Below the pieces are notes generated by a model. The model saw only the letters and a program-made list of their open reading frames with translations. It ran no database searches and had not been told where the DNA came from. The translations under genes were made by a program, and so were the position numbers. Shown here piece after piece: positions 34,640 through 43,931 of a stretch of DNA of 62,021 bases (positions are counted from its first letter, which is position 1; every line of letters starts with the position of its first letter). Origin of the DNA: an uncultured Methylococcaceae bacterium (lineage in GTDB: Bacteria > Pseudomonadota > Gammaproteobacteria > Methylococcales > Methylococcaceae); contig CAIZPP010000044.1 in the NCBI GenBank assembly GCA_903934875.1, positions 1 to 62,021 of the forward strand. Direction: 5' to 3'.

Positions 34640-36085
34640 CTAAACGCTGGTTCCGCCGACTGTCAAGCCATCCACTCGCATTGAGGGTTGGCCCACACCC
34701 ACAGGGACACTCTGGCCTTCCTTGCCGCAAGAGCCGACACCGGGGTCGAGTTCCATGTTATTGCCTACCATGCTGACACGGGTCAGCACCTCCGGGCCAT
34801 TGCCGATTAGCGTGGCCCCCTTCACCGGACGGGTGACCTTGCCGTTTTCGATCAAATACGCCTCGCTGGCGGAAAACACAAACTTGCCGGAGGTGATATC
34901 CACCTGGCCCCCGCCAAAATTCTTGGCGTACAGCCCTTTCTCCACCGAGGCGATGATTTCTTCAGGATCGTGGGTTCCAGCCAACATATAGGTATTCGTC
35001 ATGCGCGGCATGGGCAAATGGGCGTAGGATTCCCTGCGTCCGTTGCCGGTTGGCTTGGTGCCCATGAGCCGGGCGTTGAGCTTGTCCTGCATGTACCCCT
35101 TGAGTATGCCATTTTCAATCAACACATTGTATTGCGTTGGCGTGCCCTCGTCGTCAATATTGAGCGAACCGCGCCGTCCCGGCAGGGTGCCGTCGTCCAC
35201 CACGGTGCACAGGGGTGAAGCCACCCGCTCGCCGATCCGGCCCGAGAACACCGACGTGCCCTTGCGGTTGAAATCACCCTCCAAACCGTGGCCTATGGCT
35301 TCGTGCAGCAGCACACCGGGCCAGCCCGCCCCCAACACCACGGTCATATTGCCGGCCGGCGCGTCCACAGCCTCCAAATTGACTAGCGCCATGCGCACAG
35401 CCTCCCTAGCGTACTCAAGTCCACGGTCATTTTCCAGAAAATAGAGATAATCAGTCCGCCCGCCGCCGCCCGCACTGCCCTGTTCGCGCCGCCCGTTCTG
35501 TTGGACGATGACGCTGATGTTAAGCCGGACCAGAGGGCGCACATCGCCATGCATGATGCCGTCTTGCCCTAACACCAAGATCACTTCATGGGAACCGCCT
35601 AGGCTGACCATCACCTGCTCGACACGCGGGTCAATTTTCCGCGCTTCGGCATCGATGCGCTGCAATAACAGGATCTTGTCCTCCTCCGGCATGGATTGCA
35701 GGGGGTCGATAGGCGGATAAAGCCTGCGGTTGGACGGGTCAGTGGCTATCGCCAAGCGTCCCTCATGCCCGGAAAAAGCAATGGCACGGGCATTTTTGGC
35801 CGCATCCAGCAAGGCCGGCAAGGCGATTTCGTCGCTATAGGCAAAACCGGTCTTTTCCCCCGACACGGCACGCACCCCGGCACCTTGTTCGATGCTATGG
35901 CTGCCTTCCTTGACAATGCCGTCTTCCAGCCCCCAGCTTTCATAGCGGCTGGACTGCATATAAATGTCGGCGGCATCGACCGACGCGCCGAGTAGCGCCC
36001 CCATGACGCGGTCGATATCGCCGGTGGTGAGTCCTGCGGGTTCTAGGATGGATTGGCGGGCAAGTTCTAAGGATTGATTGGGCAT
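34640..36085 (-). CDS. tldD: Metalloprotease TldD
   Basis: 481 residues, one half of the TldD/TldE protease that degrades unfolded peptides and trims some ribosomally made peptides. The zinc motif HEAIGH lies in the centre ([14 protein letters not shown]), with further family blocks [20 protein letters not shown] and, at the C-terminus, [18 protein letters not shown]. Complete. In E. coli it directly follows yhdP; here 3.9 kb of accessory genes lie between. Confidence 0.96.
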   Translation of the reverse strand: MPNQSLELARQSILEPAGLTTGDIDRVMGALLGASVDAADIYMQSSRYESWGLEDGIVKEGSHSIEQGAGVRAVSGEKTGFAYSDEIALPALLDAAKNARAIAFSGHEGRLAIATDPSNRRLYPPIDPLQSMPEEDKILLLQRIDAEARKIDPRVEQVMVSLGGSHEVILVLGQDGIMHGDVRPLVRLNISVIVQQNGRREQGSAGGGGRTDYLYFLENDRGLEYAREAVRMALVNLEAVDAPAGNMTVVLGAGWPGVLLHEAIGHGLEGDFNRKGTSVFSGRIGERVASPLCTVVDDGTLPGRRGSLNIDDEGTPTQYNVLIENGILKGYMQDKLNARLMGTKPTGNGRRESYAHLPMPRMTNTYMLAGTHDPEEIIASVEKGLYAKNFGGGQVDITSGKFVFSASEAYLIENGKVTRPVKGATLIGNGPEVLTRVSMVGNNMELDPGVGSCGKEGQSVPVGVGQPSMRVDGLTVGGTSV

Positions 36086-36123
36086 GGTTGTTGTTTCGGT
36101 TGGTGAAGTATGGATACTCTAAA

Positions 36124-36369
36124 TCAGATTTCATCAAAGCCCTTTGCAAGGGTTTCGCCTTGGGCAGACTTGCGCAACGCTTCCCGTGCCAGTTCTGACA
36201 ACTGTTTTTGTGGATGCTGCGAGGTTTTTCGTCTATCTACCAGCTTGCAATCCGGTCGTTGTTGGCGCACCTGAAGATCGGCCACCATTTCATCAAAGCT
36301 GTAGTGATGCAGGGCGGTGTAAGCATCCCGGTTTCGCCAAACTTCAACGATAATTTCATCACGATACAT
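36124..36369 (-). CDS. Small protein paired with a PIN-domain toxin (probable antitoxin)
   Basis: 81 residues from ATG 36369, the start that makes an 11-bp overlap with the PIN gene ahead of it. Begins MYRDEIIVEVWRNRDAYTALH, then a basic, helical C-terminal half. This pattern is familiar as the small gene directly after certain PIN toxins (toxin first, antitoxin second). No fold is assigned. Confidence 0.65.
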   Translation of the reverse strand: MYRDEIIVEVWRNRDAYTALHHYSFDEMVADLQVRQQRPDCKLVDRRKTSQHPQKQLSELAREALRKSAQGETLAKGFDEI

Positions 36370-36850
36370 CGTCATTATCCTCCGGTAAAAGTTCCATAGG
36401 TGTGCAGATTTCTGGGTAGGAATATCCTGCTGCGACACAGATTGCACGGATTATGGGTTTCCTAATAGCGTTGTCGATATGTCGGCAATTCCAAGTCAGT
36501 AAATAATCAATACCATGAACCGCCGCAACCGCTACATGCAGCGCATCGGCCTTTGCAACCATCGGTATCCCACCCTCCCAAACCAATTTTTCAGCTAACG
36601 CTTGAACCTCCTCATCAATCAAAAGCTCCGCGATTCCTTGGAGCGATTCCAGTCGTCGCGAAGCGGCTTCTGAATTCCCGTCCGATGCCTCAGCAACGAC
36701 CAATGATGACATAAAAAGCTCATAATTATCCCGTGCTTCGTCCCACCACTGGCTGGTAATCTGCTGCCAAGCTGCGGCTCTAACATCGCGGCTTGGCCTC
36801 GCCGTCAGGTAACTGGGAATCGATGTCTCGATATAAACGCTTTTTTTCAT
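36359..36850 (-). CDS. PIN-domain VapC-like toxin
   Basis: 163 residues from ATG 36850. The PIN fold is seen in VYIETSIPSYL (first acid E7), a middle EA...SRRLESL region and DALHVAVAAVHGIDYLLTWNCRHI with the third acid and the conserved T-W-N before the last strand. Ribonuclease activity on tRNA or rRNA is expected from the family. Unlike the pair at 12.5-13.0 kb this one looks intact. Confidence 0.8.
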   Translation of the reverse strand: MKKSVYIETSIPSYLTARPSRDVRAAAWQQITSQWWDEARDNYELFMSSLVVAEASDGNSEAASRRLESLQGIAELLIDEEVQALAEKLVWEGGIPMVAKADALHVAVAAVHGIDYLLTWNCRHIDNAIRKPIIRAICVAAGYSYPEICTPMELLPEDNDDVS

Positions 36851-36872
36851 TGATTGGAGCAAAAAGAAATCC

Positions 36873-37088
36873 TTATGCTACTCTTGATGTTAATACTGCT
36901 GTCTCATAATCAACTTGCTGTAAAGCTTTTTGAATATGATTTACTTCATTTTCCTCGAAAAGTGCTTCTCCGCATTGGGTGCAAACCCAAGCCGGAATTG
37001 CTTCCCACACAATATGGTATCCATTCCGATCTACACTAAACGGCGCAGAACCTCTAAATAATTTACCTTTACAATAAAGACATTCCAT
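36873..37088 (-). CDS. YgiT-type zinc-finger protein (MqsA N-terminal-like)
   Basis: 71 residues with two CxxC pairs (CLYC near the start, CTQC near residue 36), as in the N-terminal zinc domain of MqsA antitoxins. The helix-turn-helix half of MqsA is absent. It follows the DUF4258 gene by 1 bp; DUF4258 plus YgiT-type finger is a recurrent pair considered toxin-antitoxin-like. Confidence 0.78.
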   Translation of the reverse strand: MECLYCKGKLFRGSAPFSVDRNGYHIVWEAIPAWVCTQCGEALFEENEVNHIQKALQQVDYETAVLTSRVA

Positions 37089-37089
37089 C

Positions 37090-37392
37090 TTATTTCCTCG
37101 TTTTGAAGCCTGTAGACCATTGATCGGGCAATGGCAAGTATGCTGTTATTACGGCTAAATAATCCGATTTCGGGGCGCAAACGACATGTATAGTGTGATT
37201 TTCAGCAGCATGCATAATTAGGCAACTTTCACCTCGCTGATCGTCTGGATATTCTTCAATTATTTCACCCAGTAGCACTGCTTCGCGTACCTCATCTGTG
37301 GTGATCATTCTGTCAGGTCGGGACATCTGCTTGATCGCATGTGGCAAGAAAAGTATTTTCTGGGTTGCTGCCGCAGCTATTTTTTGTTTCAT
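37090..37392 (-). CDS. DUF4258 protein (toxin-like partner)
   Basis: 100 residues from ATG 37392; an upstream ATG at 37443 would add 17 residues that come partly from a dispersed inverted repeat. Core pattern LPHAIKQMSRPDRMITTDEVREAVLLGEIIEEYPDD, then HVVCAPKSDYLAVITAYLP, matches DUF4258, a RelE/BrnT-like small fold. Pairs with the YgiT-type finger gene that follows. Confidence 0.78.
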   Translation of the reverse strand: MKQKIAAAATQKILFLPHAIKQMSRPDRMITTDEVREAVLLGEIIEEYPDDQRGESCLIMHAAENHTIHVVCAPKSDYLAVITAYLPLPDQWSTGFKTRK

Positions 37393-37424
37393 TTCATAAA
37401 TTTTATTGTTTACGTTACGTCTTC

Positions 37425-37513
37425 GCGCCTTTGCGTGAGACAAAAAAACCTCGCTCTGCTACGACCTAGCCGCCTTGCAATAGAAGTAAAAAGAAATCCT
37501 CACGCAAAGGCGC
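37425..37513. repeat. Inverted repeat GCGCCTTTGCGTGAG
   Basis: GCGCCTTTGCGTGAG (37425-37439) and CTCACGCAAAGGCGC (37499-37513) are exact complements. The rest of the gap up to 37662 is empty. Confidence 0.65.
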
Positions 37514-37662
37514 AACGTTAAAAGCAAAGCATTAGAACCCATCCATCCGCCACCACAACACTGATAAAATACCCATGCCATCTTTTTAAATCAGGGCATC
37601 AAACACAAGCCAGCTTATTTTTTTGTTTCATGGGGGCGTGTCTCTCCAAAACTACCTACGGG

Positions 37663-38532
37663 TTACTTTATAGTTAGTTTAATTGCAAATGTAGTATAAC
37701 GAATATTATTTAAGGTAAATCCATTGCTGGTTTCTGATGATACTTGTATACCTATGTTATGTATATCGCATATAACCTTAGCAAAATACAAACCATAGCC
37801 TCCTCCACTGTCATCTAATTTAATAGCTGCTTGACCCCGTGCCCCTTTTTCAAAAACTGTTTCAATTTCTTGTTTAGTTAATATCGGACCCATTGAGCTA
37901 ACAATGATCTCAAGGCATCCCATATTTTCTTCAAAGTTAACCGTTATATCTTGTTTTTCTGGAGAATATTTAACTGCATTTTCCATAATCACAAAAGGCA
38001 GGAATTCAAAGACTGGATATATGTCAATTTTTTTAAATGAATTTCCAACAAAATTTTTAATTGTAACTGACTTGCGTTTAGCGCGTACCTCTAGCACATG
38101 AGCAGATTTTTGAAACTTCCCAAAAACAGATGCGCTATATGGAGTAGATGAGGTTACAATTCTTGGATTTTCATCGAAATCAAAAATATTTAATCTAACC
38201 GAAATTAATGAACTAGCTGCAAAAATAGCCTTAGCATTTTTTTCAACGTTATTTTGGTTATTAGGGTCCATTATTTCTTCTGAAAGATTCTTTATCTCAG
38301 TATTAAACTTCCTAATCTCATGCAATGATGAGTTCATAAGTTCAATATCATGCTTTCCATCTGTGTCGCCTTTTAGCAAATTTATTTTTTTAATCGCAGC
38401 AATTACACTACTAACAGGTAGTGTTGGAAGAAAATCATCCATGCGTTCACAAATGCTAGGCGCATCGAATAGAATCCCATTTTCTAGGAGACTATCTATG
38501 GTATTCCATACAGGAAAAGGAGAAAAGTTCAT
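37663..38532 (-). CDS. Atypical histidine-kinase-like protein (GHKL ATPase)
   Basis: 289 residues, soluble, AT-rich. A candidate phospho-accepting histidine is in SSLHEIRKFN (about residues 87-96). The ATPase domain has an N-box FVIMENAVKYSPE (about 178-190), a short G1-like segment and GGGYGLYFAKVICDIHN. No membrane helix and no PAS or other named sensor domain. The N-terminal 80 residues are not recognised. It lies 1 bp after the receiver-domain gene, so the two form an operon. Low GC against the neighbours points to recent transfer. Confidence 0.75.
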   Translation of the reverse strand: MNFSPFPVWNTIDSLLENGILFDAPSICERMDDFLPTLPVSSVIAAIKKINLLKGDTDGKHDIELMNSSLHEIRKFNTEIKNLSEEIMDPNNQNNVEKNAKAIFAASSLISVRLNIFDFDENPRIVTSSTPYSASVFGKFQKSAHVLEVRAKRKSVTIKNFVGNSFKKIDIYPVFEFLPFVIMENAVKYSPEKQDITVNFEENMGCLEIIVSSMGPILTKQEIETVFEKGARGQAAIKLDDSGGGYGLYFAKVICDIHNIGIQVSSETSNGFTLNNIRYTTFAIKLTIK

Positions 38533-38533
38533 A

Positions 38534-39190
38534 TTATCCGATTAGAATTTTGAAAATTAAGCTAGAAACAAAACCATTTAAAACGCTTCTGACATCAGAG
38601 CTAAGCCCTTCTATTGTCTTAGATTTGCCAAATTTTGTTTTGTCTTTATTTATAATTGCGCCTATGTATTCTTGCTCCAGTTCAAATAACTTCCTTGTTG
38701 ATACATCATGCGCATATAAGTAATTTCTAATTCGGTTCCATTGCTCGATAGGAGAGACTACTTTTGAGATAGTTTCATCAAGAATTGAAACCCAATTATC
38801 AGAATCTACATCTTTTGTAAGAACAAAATCACACATTGAAAAGAATTTATTATATCTAGCATCGAATTGCTGTCCTGTATAAGCAATAACCACTTTGTCT
38901 GGATAATTCTTTTTTATCTCTTCAATAATGTGCCCTCCTTCAAACTTAGAACCAAGCTTGCTACCAATTCCTTTTATATCGCATATTACTACAGGATAAT
39001 CAGATGTTGCCTTTATATCTTCTATATCATTCAATACGCGGATATTAAAATTATGATTTCGCAGGATATTTTCATAGGGTAATCCTTCGTCGTCAATGCA
39101 TAAAATAGGTACTATACCCCTGTTTTTATTTTCAAGCGGATTAATACTGCCTAATTTAGATAGTTCATGTACTTTCCATCGGAATAACAT
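38534..39190 (-). CDS. Receiver-domain protein without a recognised output domain
   Basis: 218 residues. The receiver fold is visible: ILCIDDEG (acidic pair), YPVVICDIKGIG (phospho-aspartate), VVIAYTGQ (switch threonine) and FVLTKD (lysine). The loop after the phospho-aspartate is longer than usual (GIGSKLGSKFEGG). The C-terminal 80 residues are helical and contain no helix-turn-helix that I can recognise. First gene of the pair with the kinase-like protein. Function unknown; a phosphorelay controlling a protein target rather than a promoter is inferred. Confidence 0.75.
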   Translation of the reverse strand: MLFRWKVHELSKLGSINPLENKNRGIVPILCIDDEGLPYENILRNHNFNIRVLNDIEDIKATSDYPVVICDIKGIGSKLGSKFEGGHIIEEIKKNYPDKVVIAYTGQQFDARYNKFFSMCDFVLTKDVDSDNWVSILDETISKVVSPIEQWNRIRNYLYAHDVSTRKLFELEQEYIGAIINKDKTKFGKSKTIEGLSSDVRSVLNGFVSSLIFKILIG

Positions 39191-39240
39191 TAGTATTTCC
39201 CCGTAATTATTTCAAGATAAATTATCATCAACACTAATCA

Positions 39241-39420
39241 CTATACACAGGGCCAAGGATGCAATAGAGGTACACCGAATATTGCACCGAATGGGTTGGA
39301 AAGCGAAATCGGGCAATATTTTTCCCTTTGCCAGACTTTCTTGACCGAAAGCTCATAAATGTCGGGAGCAACGCAAATAAACGCATCCGACATGGCTAAT
39401 TCGCTTTGACTGATGACCAT
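39241..39420 (-). CDS. Hypothetical 59-residue protein after HicB
   Basis: Starts 4 bp after the HicB stop (ATG 39420) and reads MVISQSELAMSDAFICVAP...KKVWQREKYCPISL. Not HicA (no double-stranded-RNA-binding-like fold) and not otherwise recognised. Its position suggests co-transcription, but it could be a remnant. Confidence 0.35.
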   Translation of the reverse strand: MVISQSELAMSDAFICVAPDIYELSVKKVWQREKYCPISLSNPFGAIFGVPLLHPWPCV

Positions 39421-39424
39421 TGGT

Positions 39425-39631
39425 TCATATGGCGACGAGCGAGAAGTGAATGGGTATAGGACGGCTTTCTCTTTGTTCCAGTCGCTCGGCAATGATGCGT
39501 AGAGCGAGAGCCTCGGCCTTGAGCATAGCTTCCTCCGCAGTTGAACCATAGGCAAAGACTTCCGGCAATTCAGGAACCTCAGCAAGCCAGCGCCCATCTT
39601 CTTCTTGTTCGTGTTCGATGCTGAAATTCAT
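39425..39631 (-). CDS. HicB-family antitoxin (orphan)
   Basis: 68 residues from ATG 39631 (MNFSIEHEQEEDGRWLAEVPELPEV, the HicB pattern of a partial RNase H fold), then YGSTAEEAMLKAEALALRIIAERLE. Short HicB proteins normally neighbour a HicA mRNase; none is seen on either side, so this is a solitary copy or the toxin has been lost. Confidence 0.78.
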   Translation of the reverse strand: MNFSIEHEQEEDGRWLAEVPELPEVFAYGSTAEEAMLKAEALALRIIAERLEQRESRPIPIHFSLVAI

Positions 39632-39677
39632 GGATGCTCCGAAATCAAAAATGATCAAAACTCAATCTTACTACTTA

Positions 39678-39711
39678 CAGCGTTTTCAATATCACACGTT
39701 ACTTAAAAATA
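39678..39711 (+). repeat. Left-end fragment of a MITE-like element
   Basis: CAGCGTTTTCAATATCACACGTTACTT, then AT-rich sequence. The right half is missing; the next palindrome starts at 39727. Confidence 0.5.
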
Positions 39712-39726
39712 TATATATGCAACAGG

Positions 39727-39806
39727 GTAGGAGCGGGCCATGCCCGCGAGTAATAACCCACTATGCAGAATCGGGCCAAATCAATCGCGGGCATGGCCCG
39801 CTCCTT
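39727..39806. repeat. Inverted repeat GGAGCGGGCCATGCCCGCG
   Basis: GTAGGAGCGGGCCATGCCCGCG faces CGCGGGCATGGCCCGCTCC across about 35 bp. Dispersed repeat. Confidence 0.65.
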
Positions 39807-39828
39807 CAACCTAAACCATGCCAATCAG

Positions 39829-39877
39829 CTCGCCAAGCTGGTGCTTGGCGTTCCCATTGGGCGAACCAAGTTCACTC
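39829..39877. repeat. GCCAAGCTGGTGCTTGGC palindrome (copy 3)
   Basis: CGCCAAGCTGGTGCTTGGCG, CCCATTGGGCGAACCAAG. Third copy of the unit at 20903 and 25681. Confidence 0.6.
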
Positions 39878-39922
39878 GCTATTGATGCACTTCGTACCTC
39901 AGCGCATCCTACGGCCCTAACT

Positions 39923-39994
39923 TTAGACTTTATCGGAAACCCAATAAATGGCCACTCCTTGATGTGATAGTGTAAGGTTTCCGAGAATGTCTAG
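39923..39994. repeat. Family C inverted repeat (copy C2)
   Basis: TTAGACTTTATCGGAAACC to GGTTTCCGAGAATGTCTA, 72 bp, ending next to the yhdP stop codon. Confidence 0.65.
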
Positions 39995-39995
39995 T

Positions 39996-42900
39996 CTATT
40001 CTGAAGCATTGCCCTCCTTACTCCCCATCCCCGACATCGCTTTGAAATCCGACCACGCCCGGTCGATCATGTCCAAGGGCATACTGCCTTCAATGTGCTT
40101 GATCTGCGGGTCATCCCAACTGCCGGTGACGGAATAATTCGTACTAGCCAAGTTGACATCTTCCGCACCGACCAGCCGATGCGCCAAATCGACGACCGCG
40201 CCCACCGCCGCACCGCCGACAATCGCACCGGCTAATGGAATGGAAGCCACAGCGTGAGGCATCACGGAAATGGTTTCATCCAAGTCATGGCTGGCGAGTC
40301 CAACCCTGCCCATAATCAAAATTTCGGCGGCGATAGCGTCAATCATGAAGCCTTTGGTTCGCGCCTGCCCTTCCCCCAATTGAAACACCCCTTCCATGCC
40401 GTCATAGGCCAGTCCCTTGCCAAACAAATCGCTGAAATCCAGCAATAATAAGCGGCTTAAGGTATGCAAGTTTAACATACCCAAGGCCCGGCCCAGACCC
40501 GGCTCCACTTGCAGTACCCTGCCACGCCCCATATTCAGCCGCACTTCGCCCGCCACGCTTGCACTGGAAAACTGTTGGGGTGCGCCACCCCAAGCAAGAG
40601 CAAACGCGGATTCGGTCGGTGTCCGATAAATTTCTCTGCCGTAACCCAAAAGACCAAGGAAATTGCCCAGATCGTTAACTTTCAGTTTGCCATTCAACTT
40701 GGTTTCATCGTGCCCGTCCTGGCGCATCCAACTCCCCTTTAGGCTCAGTTCGTGATTGTCAGTGCTCAATCTCAGGTGCTTAATATTGACTCCCGAAGTC
40801 CAATGTTCGGTCTCCAGGTCCAGCGCCCCTAAGTCCTCCTCCCGGCGCAGCAGATGGTTTGCGCGTATTTGCATGGCTGGCAGGGTGGCCGGGTCAGGCG
40901 GGGAGGCTGGCGGCTGTCCATCTTTGGCATCAGGAAATTTGGGCAGGTTAAGGTGCTCAAAGTCTAGCCTAAGCAAGGCATGGCTGTACTCGGGGAATGC
41001 GGCACTGTAGGTTCCCTTGCCATAGAAACAATCCACCTCGCCCAGCAACTCCTCTCCCTCCCGCTTTCCCAGCAGAAACAACGGACCCAAATCCTCGCCA
41101 TTCCACAGCAACTTGCCTGCGTCTAGGTAGACTTCACGGGGAACGGACGGGGCCAAACCCTCTCCGAATTCCGCCAATAACGCCCGCCATTCGCCAATAT
41201 CCACGCTGTTTGTTTTCAGGTAAAGCCCCAAACCGGGTTCCCCGGAGACGGGCGGCTGTGCTTTCCCCCAAGCCACATCGCCACTTTCCAAGTGAAAGCC
41301 CGAATTATCCGAAAAAAGCGACAAACGGGCCTGCCCTTCACGGCCATAAGCAACACGCAAGGACAAACTATCGCCCCGCCGGAACGTCAAATCGGCGTTG
41401 AAGTCCTTTTTATCGGCAGCCGGTTTAACCAAGGGCGCGGGGAATTTCAGTTCAAGCCCTGCCAAATCGGAAGACAGCGCGATGCGCAAAGGCTTGCCGG
41501 AAGAGTCCAATGACTCGGGAATTTGCAGATTCAGATGATATCCAAAGCCTCCGTCTGCGTGTTTCCAAAGCCCGCCGGGAAAAACCTTGCGCAATGCGGA
41601 AACATCCGTCCTGCCAATGATATCGAGTAGGATGTCGCCATTCTGTTGGTCTACATCAAATTGTATGGGTTCATCCAGGGCTTTGCCGGCGAGTTGCTTG
41701 CCCCCCATCCCTTTTTCCGTGAAACCCAAACTACCGGTAATTTCCTGCACTTTCAGATTTATTTCTTTTAGAGCAAGGCTGTCGTTGTTTAGTTGCAATA
41801 GCCCACCCACACCAACATCACCCATACCGTAAGTCATTGGGATCATGAGGTTCAAGTCCAAATGAAACGCCCCCGAAGGTTCGGCCACTCTGGACAAACG
41901 CTCCGACACAAACCGGACCGGGGTTTGCCGCAAAAACTTCATGGACGACGCTAAATCACCATCCATATTACCCTTCAAAGCCATCCAACCATCACCAATG
42001 TAGTCGCCGGTTTCGGCGTGTACGGCATTAAACGGAATATTACCGATGCGCCCACTTTCAGAGTCAACAAACAGGGAGGGTCCGAAAAACAGAATCTTTG
42101 CCTTGACATCGTAAAGATGGGGCCACGCTGGGCTGAAATCCAACTCCATGTTTTCAGAGTCCACTTGGGCCTCAAACAGACCTTCTCCGTGAGGAAAGGG
42201 GAAATCGGCAAGCTGTCCACGCAACAACACATTGGCGGTTTTCAGTTTGCCACCATCAAATACTTGACCCAGCCATTTTGCGGCGTTTGGAGTCATGATA
42301 GCTAACGGGAGATAATCGCGCAGGCGGGCGGCATCCGTTTCGCGCAAGTGCGCATCCATGTCGACAACCGGCGACTCGCCCTCGCCTGCGGGCAAGTCAA
42401 GGGCAAAACCGCCGCTTGCCTGAAGCCCCGGCGCGGCCACTTCAATCCGATTGCCAACAATGCGCCATGTGGAACCGCCAAGCATCGGATTGGCTTCCGC
42501 AGGCGTTTGGGAAGCAGGGATGCCCGCCCCGCCCATCCTGCGCCATTGAAAATTTCCGCTGAGGGCATCAAGGTCGACTGGTTTTTGCCACATGCGTGGC
42601 AGGTTAAATTCAGGCTTGACCATGTTGAAGTCTACGCTGCCGACACGGTCATTGCCGCACAAATGTCCGGTCAAGAGACCGAACTTCGGCCAGCCCTCCG
42701 GTGGGTTGAAGACAAGCCCGTCCAGTTCGCCGCAAAATCCGAAATGTCCGTCGGCTTGGTAAACCAGCCGTCCATTGCGCACTTCACCCTTTGCGGCGTA
42801 AGCCCGCAGGGTTTCGCGCAGATTTCCGTCCAACAACGGAAGGCCACCTGCCAACAAAGCTTGGGCATCGTCCAAACGCAGAAAATTGACCGCCGCCCTG

Positions 42901-43913
42901 AGGGATTGCAGACTGTTGTCTTCGGCATTGCCCACGGCGACGGCGAAATCGGTTTCCGGCCAGACCTTACCATTGTGGGACAGGGACAGGCGTTTCGCAT
43001 CCAGACGCCAACCGTTATTCTCCTTGTGCCAGAATAGCCACCCCCCCAGATTCTCCAAGTTCATCATTCCATCCGTCCCGTCAGTCCCGCGCCAGGTAAA
43101 CACAGGCCGATCCATGTCGAGTCGCCCGACTATCTCGCGCAATGTGCCCCCATTCCATTTTCCCCAAGCCTGCACACCGATCTCGCCGGAACGCATCCGC
43201 ACCGGAAGCGTTTCGACGAAGGCACCCTCGCGCAGTCGTTTGGCCTCTACATAAACCCTTCCGTTCCAGTCGTTCGAACGCAGCGGATTGCCTTCGATCT
43301 CCGCCGACAGTTTTACCAGCTTGCCAAGCTTTCCCGGCAAATCAACCCTGATATCCAGAGTATGCTTGGTGCCCGCATTACGCAAACGGATCTGGGCACG
43401 GCCCAATGGCAGGGTTTGTCCGTCTTGTCCACCGCTCCACTCTAGGTCGATATCGGAGAATCTGACCTCTCCTTCGGCAAACAGCCAAAGCGGGGCGTCG
43501 CCGGGTTTCAGTCCCATTACCGCCACCCCCCCGTCCGGGCTACGTGATAGCCGTAACTTTGCTCCATCCAGATTGATGCGGTTGACCACAGGATTGCCGG
43601 AGATGAGTGAGCGCACCACATCCAAGCCCACGCCTAGACGCTCGAATTCCAAGGGAGGTCCGTCGTTGGCTGCATTTTCTATGCGAAATCCGCGCACCGT
43701 CAATTCCGGCTTGAATCCCCTCATCCCTGCGGACAGAGCCTTGATCTGAACAGTTTCGCCAGTCATTGCACTGATAGTCGAACGTAACTCATCCCGCCAT
43801 TCGGAAGCACGAGGCAACAGCCAAAGGCGGACAGCAGACAGCAACAGTGCTGTCACCAGCAGGCCTACGGCTAGCATGAGTTGGGCGTAGCGGCTCAATT
43901 TTAGAATGATCAT
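39996..43913 (-). CDS. yhdP: YhdP-family AsmA-like envelope protein
   Basis: 1305 residues. One N-terminal membrane helix (about 11-32) anchors a very long beta-rich periplasmic body (DUF3971 and AsmA-like regions), the bridge shape of lipid-transport proteins that move phospholipid to the outer membrane (YhdP, TamB, YdbH in E. coli). Conserved C-terminal blocks are ARTKGFMIDAIAAEILIMGRVGLASHDLDETI and VTGSWDDPQI. It sits 18 bp behind rng, as in E. coli. Length is close to that of E. coli YhdP (about 1270). Confidence 0.93.
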   Translation of the reverse strand: MIILKLSRYAQLMLAVGLLVTALLLSAVRLWLLPRASEWRDELRSTISAMTGETVQIKALSAGMRGFKPELTVRGFRIENAANDGPPLEFERLGVGLDVVRSLISGNPVVNRINLDGAKLRLSRSPDGGVAVMGLKPGDAPLWLFAEGEVRFSDIDLEWSGGQDGQTLPLGRAQIRLRNAGTKHTLDIRVDLPGKLGKLVKLSAEIEGNPLRSNDWNGRVYVEAKRLREGAFVETLPVRMRSGEIGVQAWGKWNGGTLREIVGRLDMDRPVFTWRGTDGTDGMMNLENLGGWLFWHKENNGWRLDAKRLSLSHNGKVWPETDFAVAVGNAEDNSLQSLRAAVNFLRLDDAQALLAGGLPLLDGNLRETLRAYAAKGEVRNGRLVYQADGHFGFCGELDGLVFNPPEGWPKFGLLTGHLCGNDRVGSVDFNMVKPEFNLPRMWQKPVDLDALSGNFQWRRMGGAGIPASQTPAEANPMLGGSTWRIVGNRIEVAAPGLQASGGFALDLPAGEGESPVVDMDAHLRETDAARLRDYLPLAIMTPNAAKWLGQVFDGGKLKTANVLLRGQLADFPFPHGEGLFEAQVDSENMELDFSPAWPHLYDVKAKILFFGPSLFVDSESGRIGNIPFNAVHAETGDYIGDGWMALKGNMDGDLASSMKFLRQTPVRFVSERLSRVAEPSGAFHLDLNLMIPMTYGMGDVGVGGLLQLNNDSLALKEINLKVQEITGSLGFTEKGMGGKQLAGKALDEPIQFDVDQQNGDILLDIIGRTDVSALRKVFPGGLWKHADGGFGYHLNLQIPESLDSSGKPLRIALSSDLAGLELKFPAPLVKPAADKKDFNADLTFRRGDSLSLRVAYGREGQARLSLFSDNSGFHLESGDVAWGKAQPPVSGEPGLGLYLKTNSVDIGEWRALLAEFGEGLAPSVPREVYLDAGKLLWNGEDLGPLFLLGKREGEELLGEVDCFYGKGTYSAAFPEYSHALLRLDFEHLNLPKFPDAKDGQPPASPPDPATLPAMQIRANHLLRREEDLGALDLETEHWTSGVNIKHLRLSTDNHELSLKGSWMRQDGHDETKLNGKLKVNDLGNFLGLLGYGREIYRTPTESAFALAWGGAPQQFSSASVAGEVRLNMGRGRVLQVEPGLGRALGMLNLHTLSRLLLLDFSDLFGKGLAYDGMEGVFQLGEGQARTKGFMIDAIAAEILIMGRVGLASHDLDETISVMPHAVASIPLAGAIVGGAAVGAVVDLAHRLVGAEDVNLASTNYSVTGSWDDPQIKHIEGSMPLDMIDRAWSDFKAMSGMGSKEGNASE

Positions 43914-43931
43914 AAAGCAGACGAATAACAG

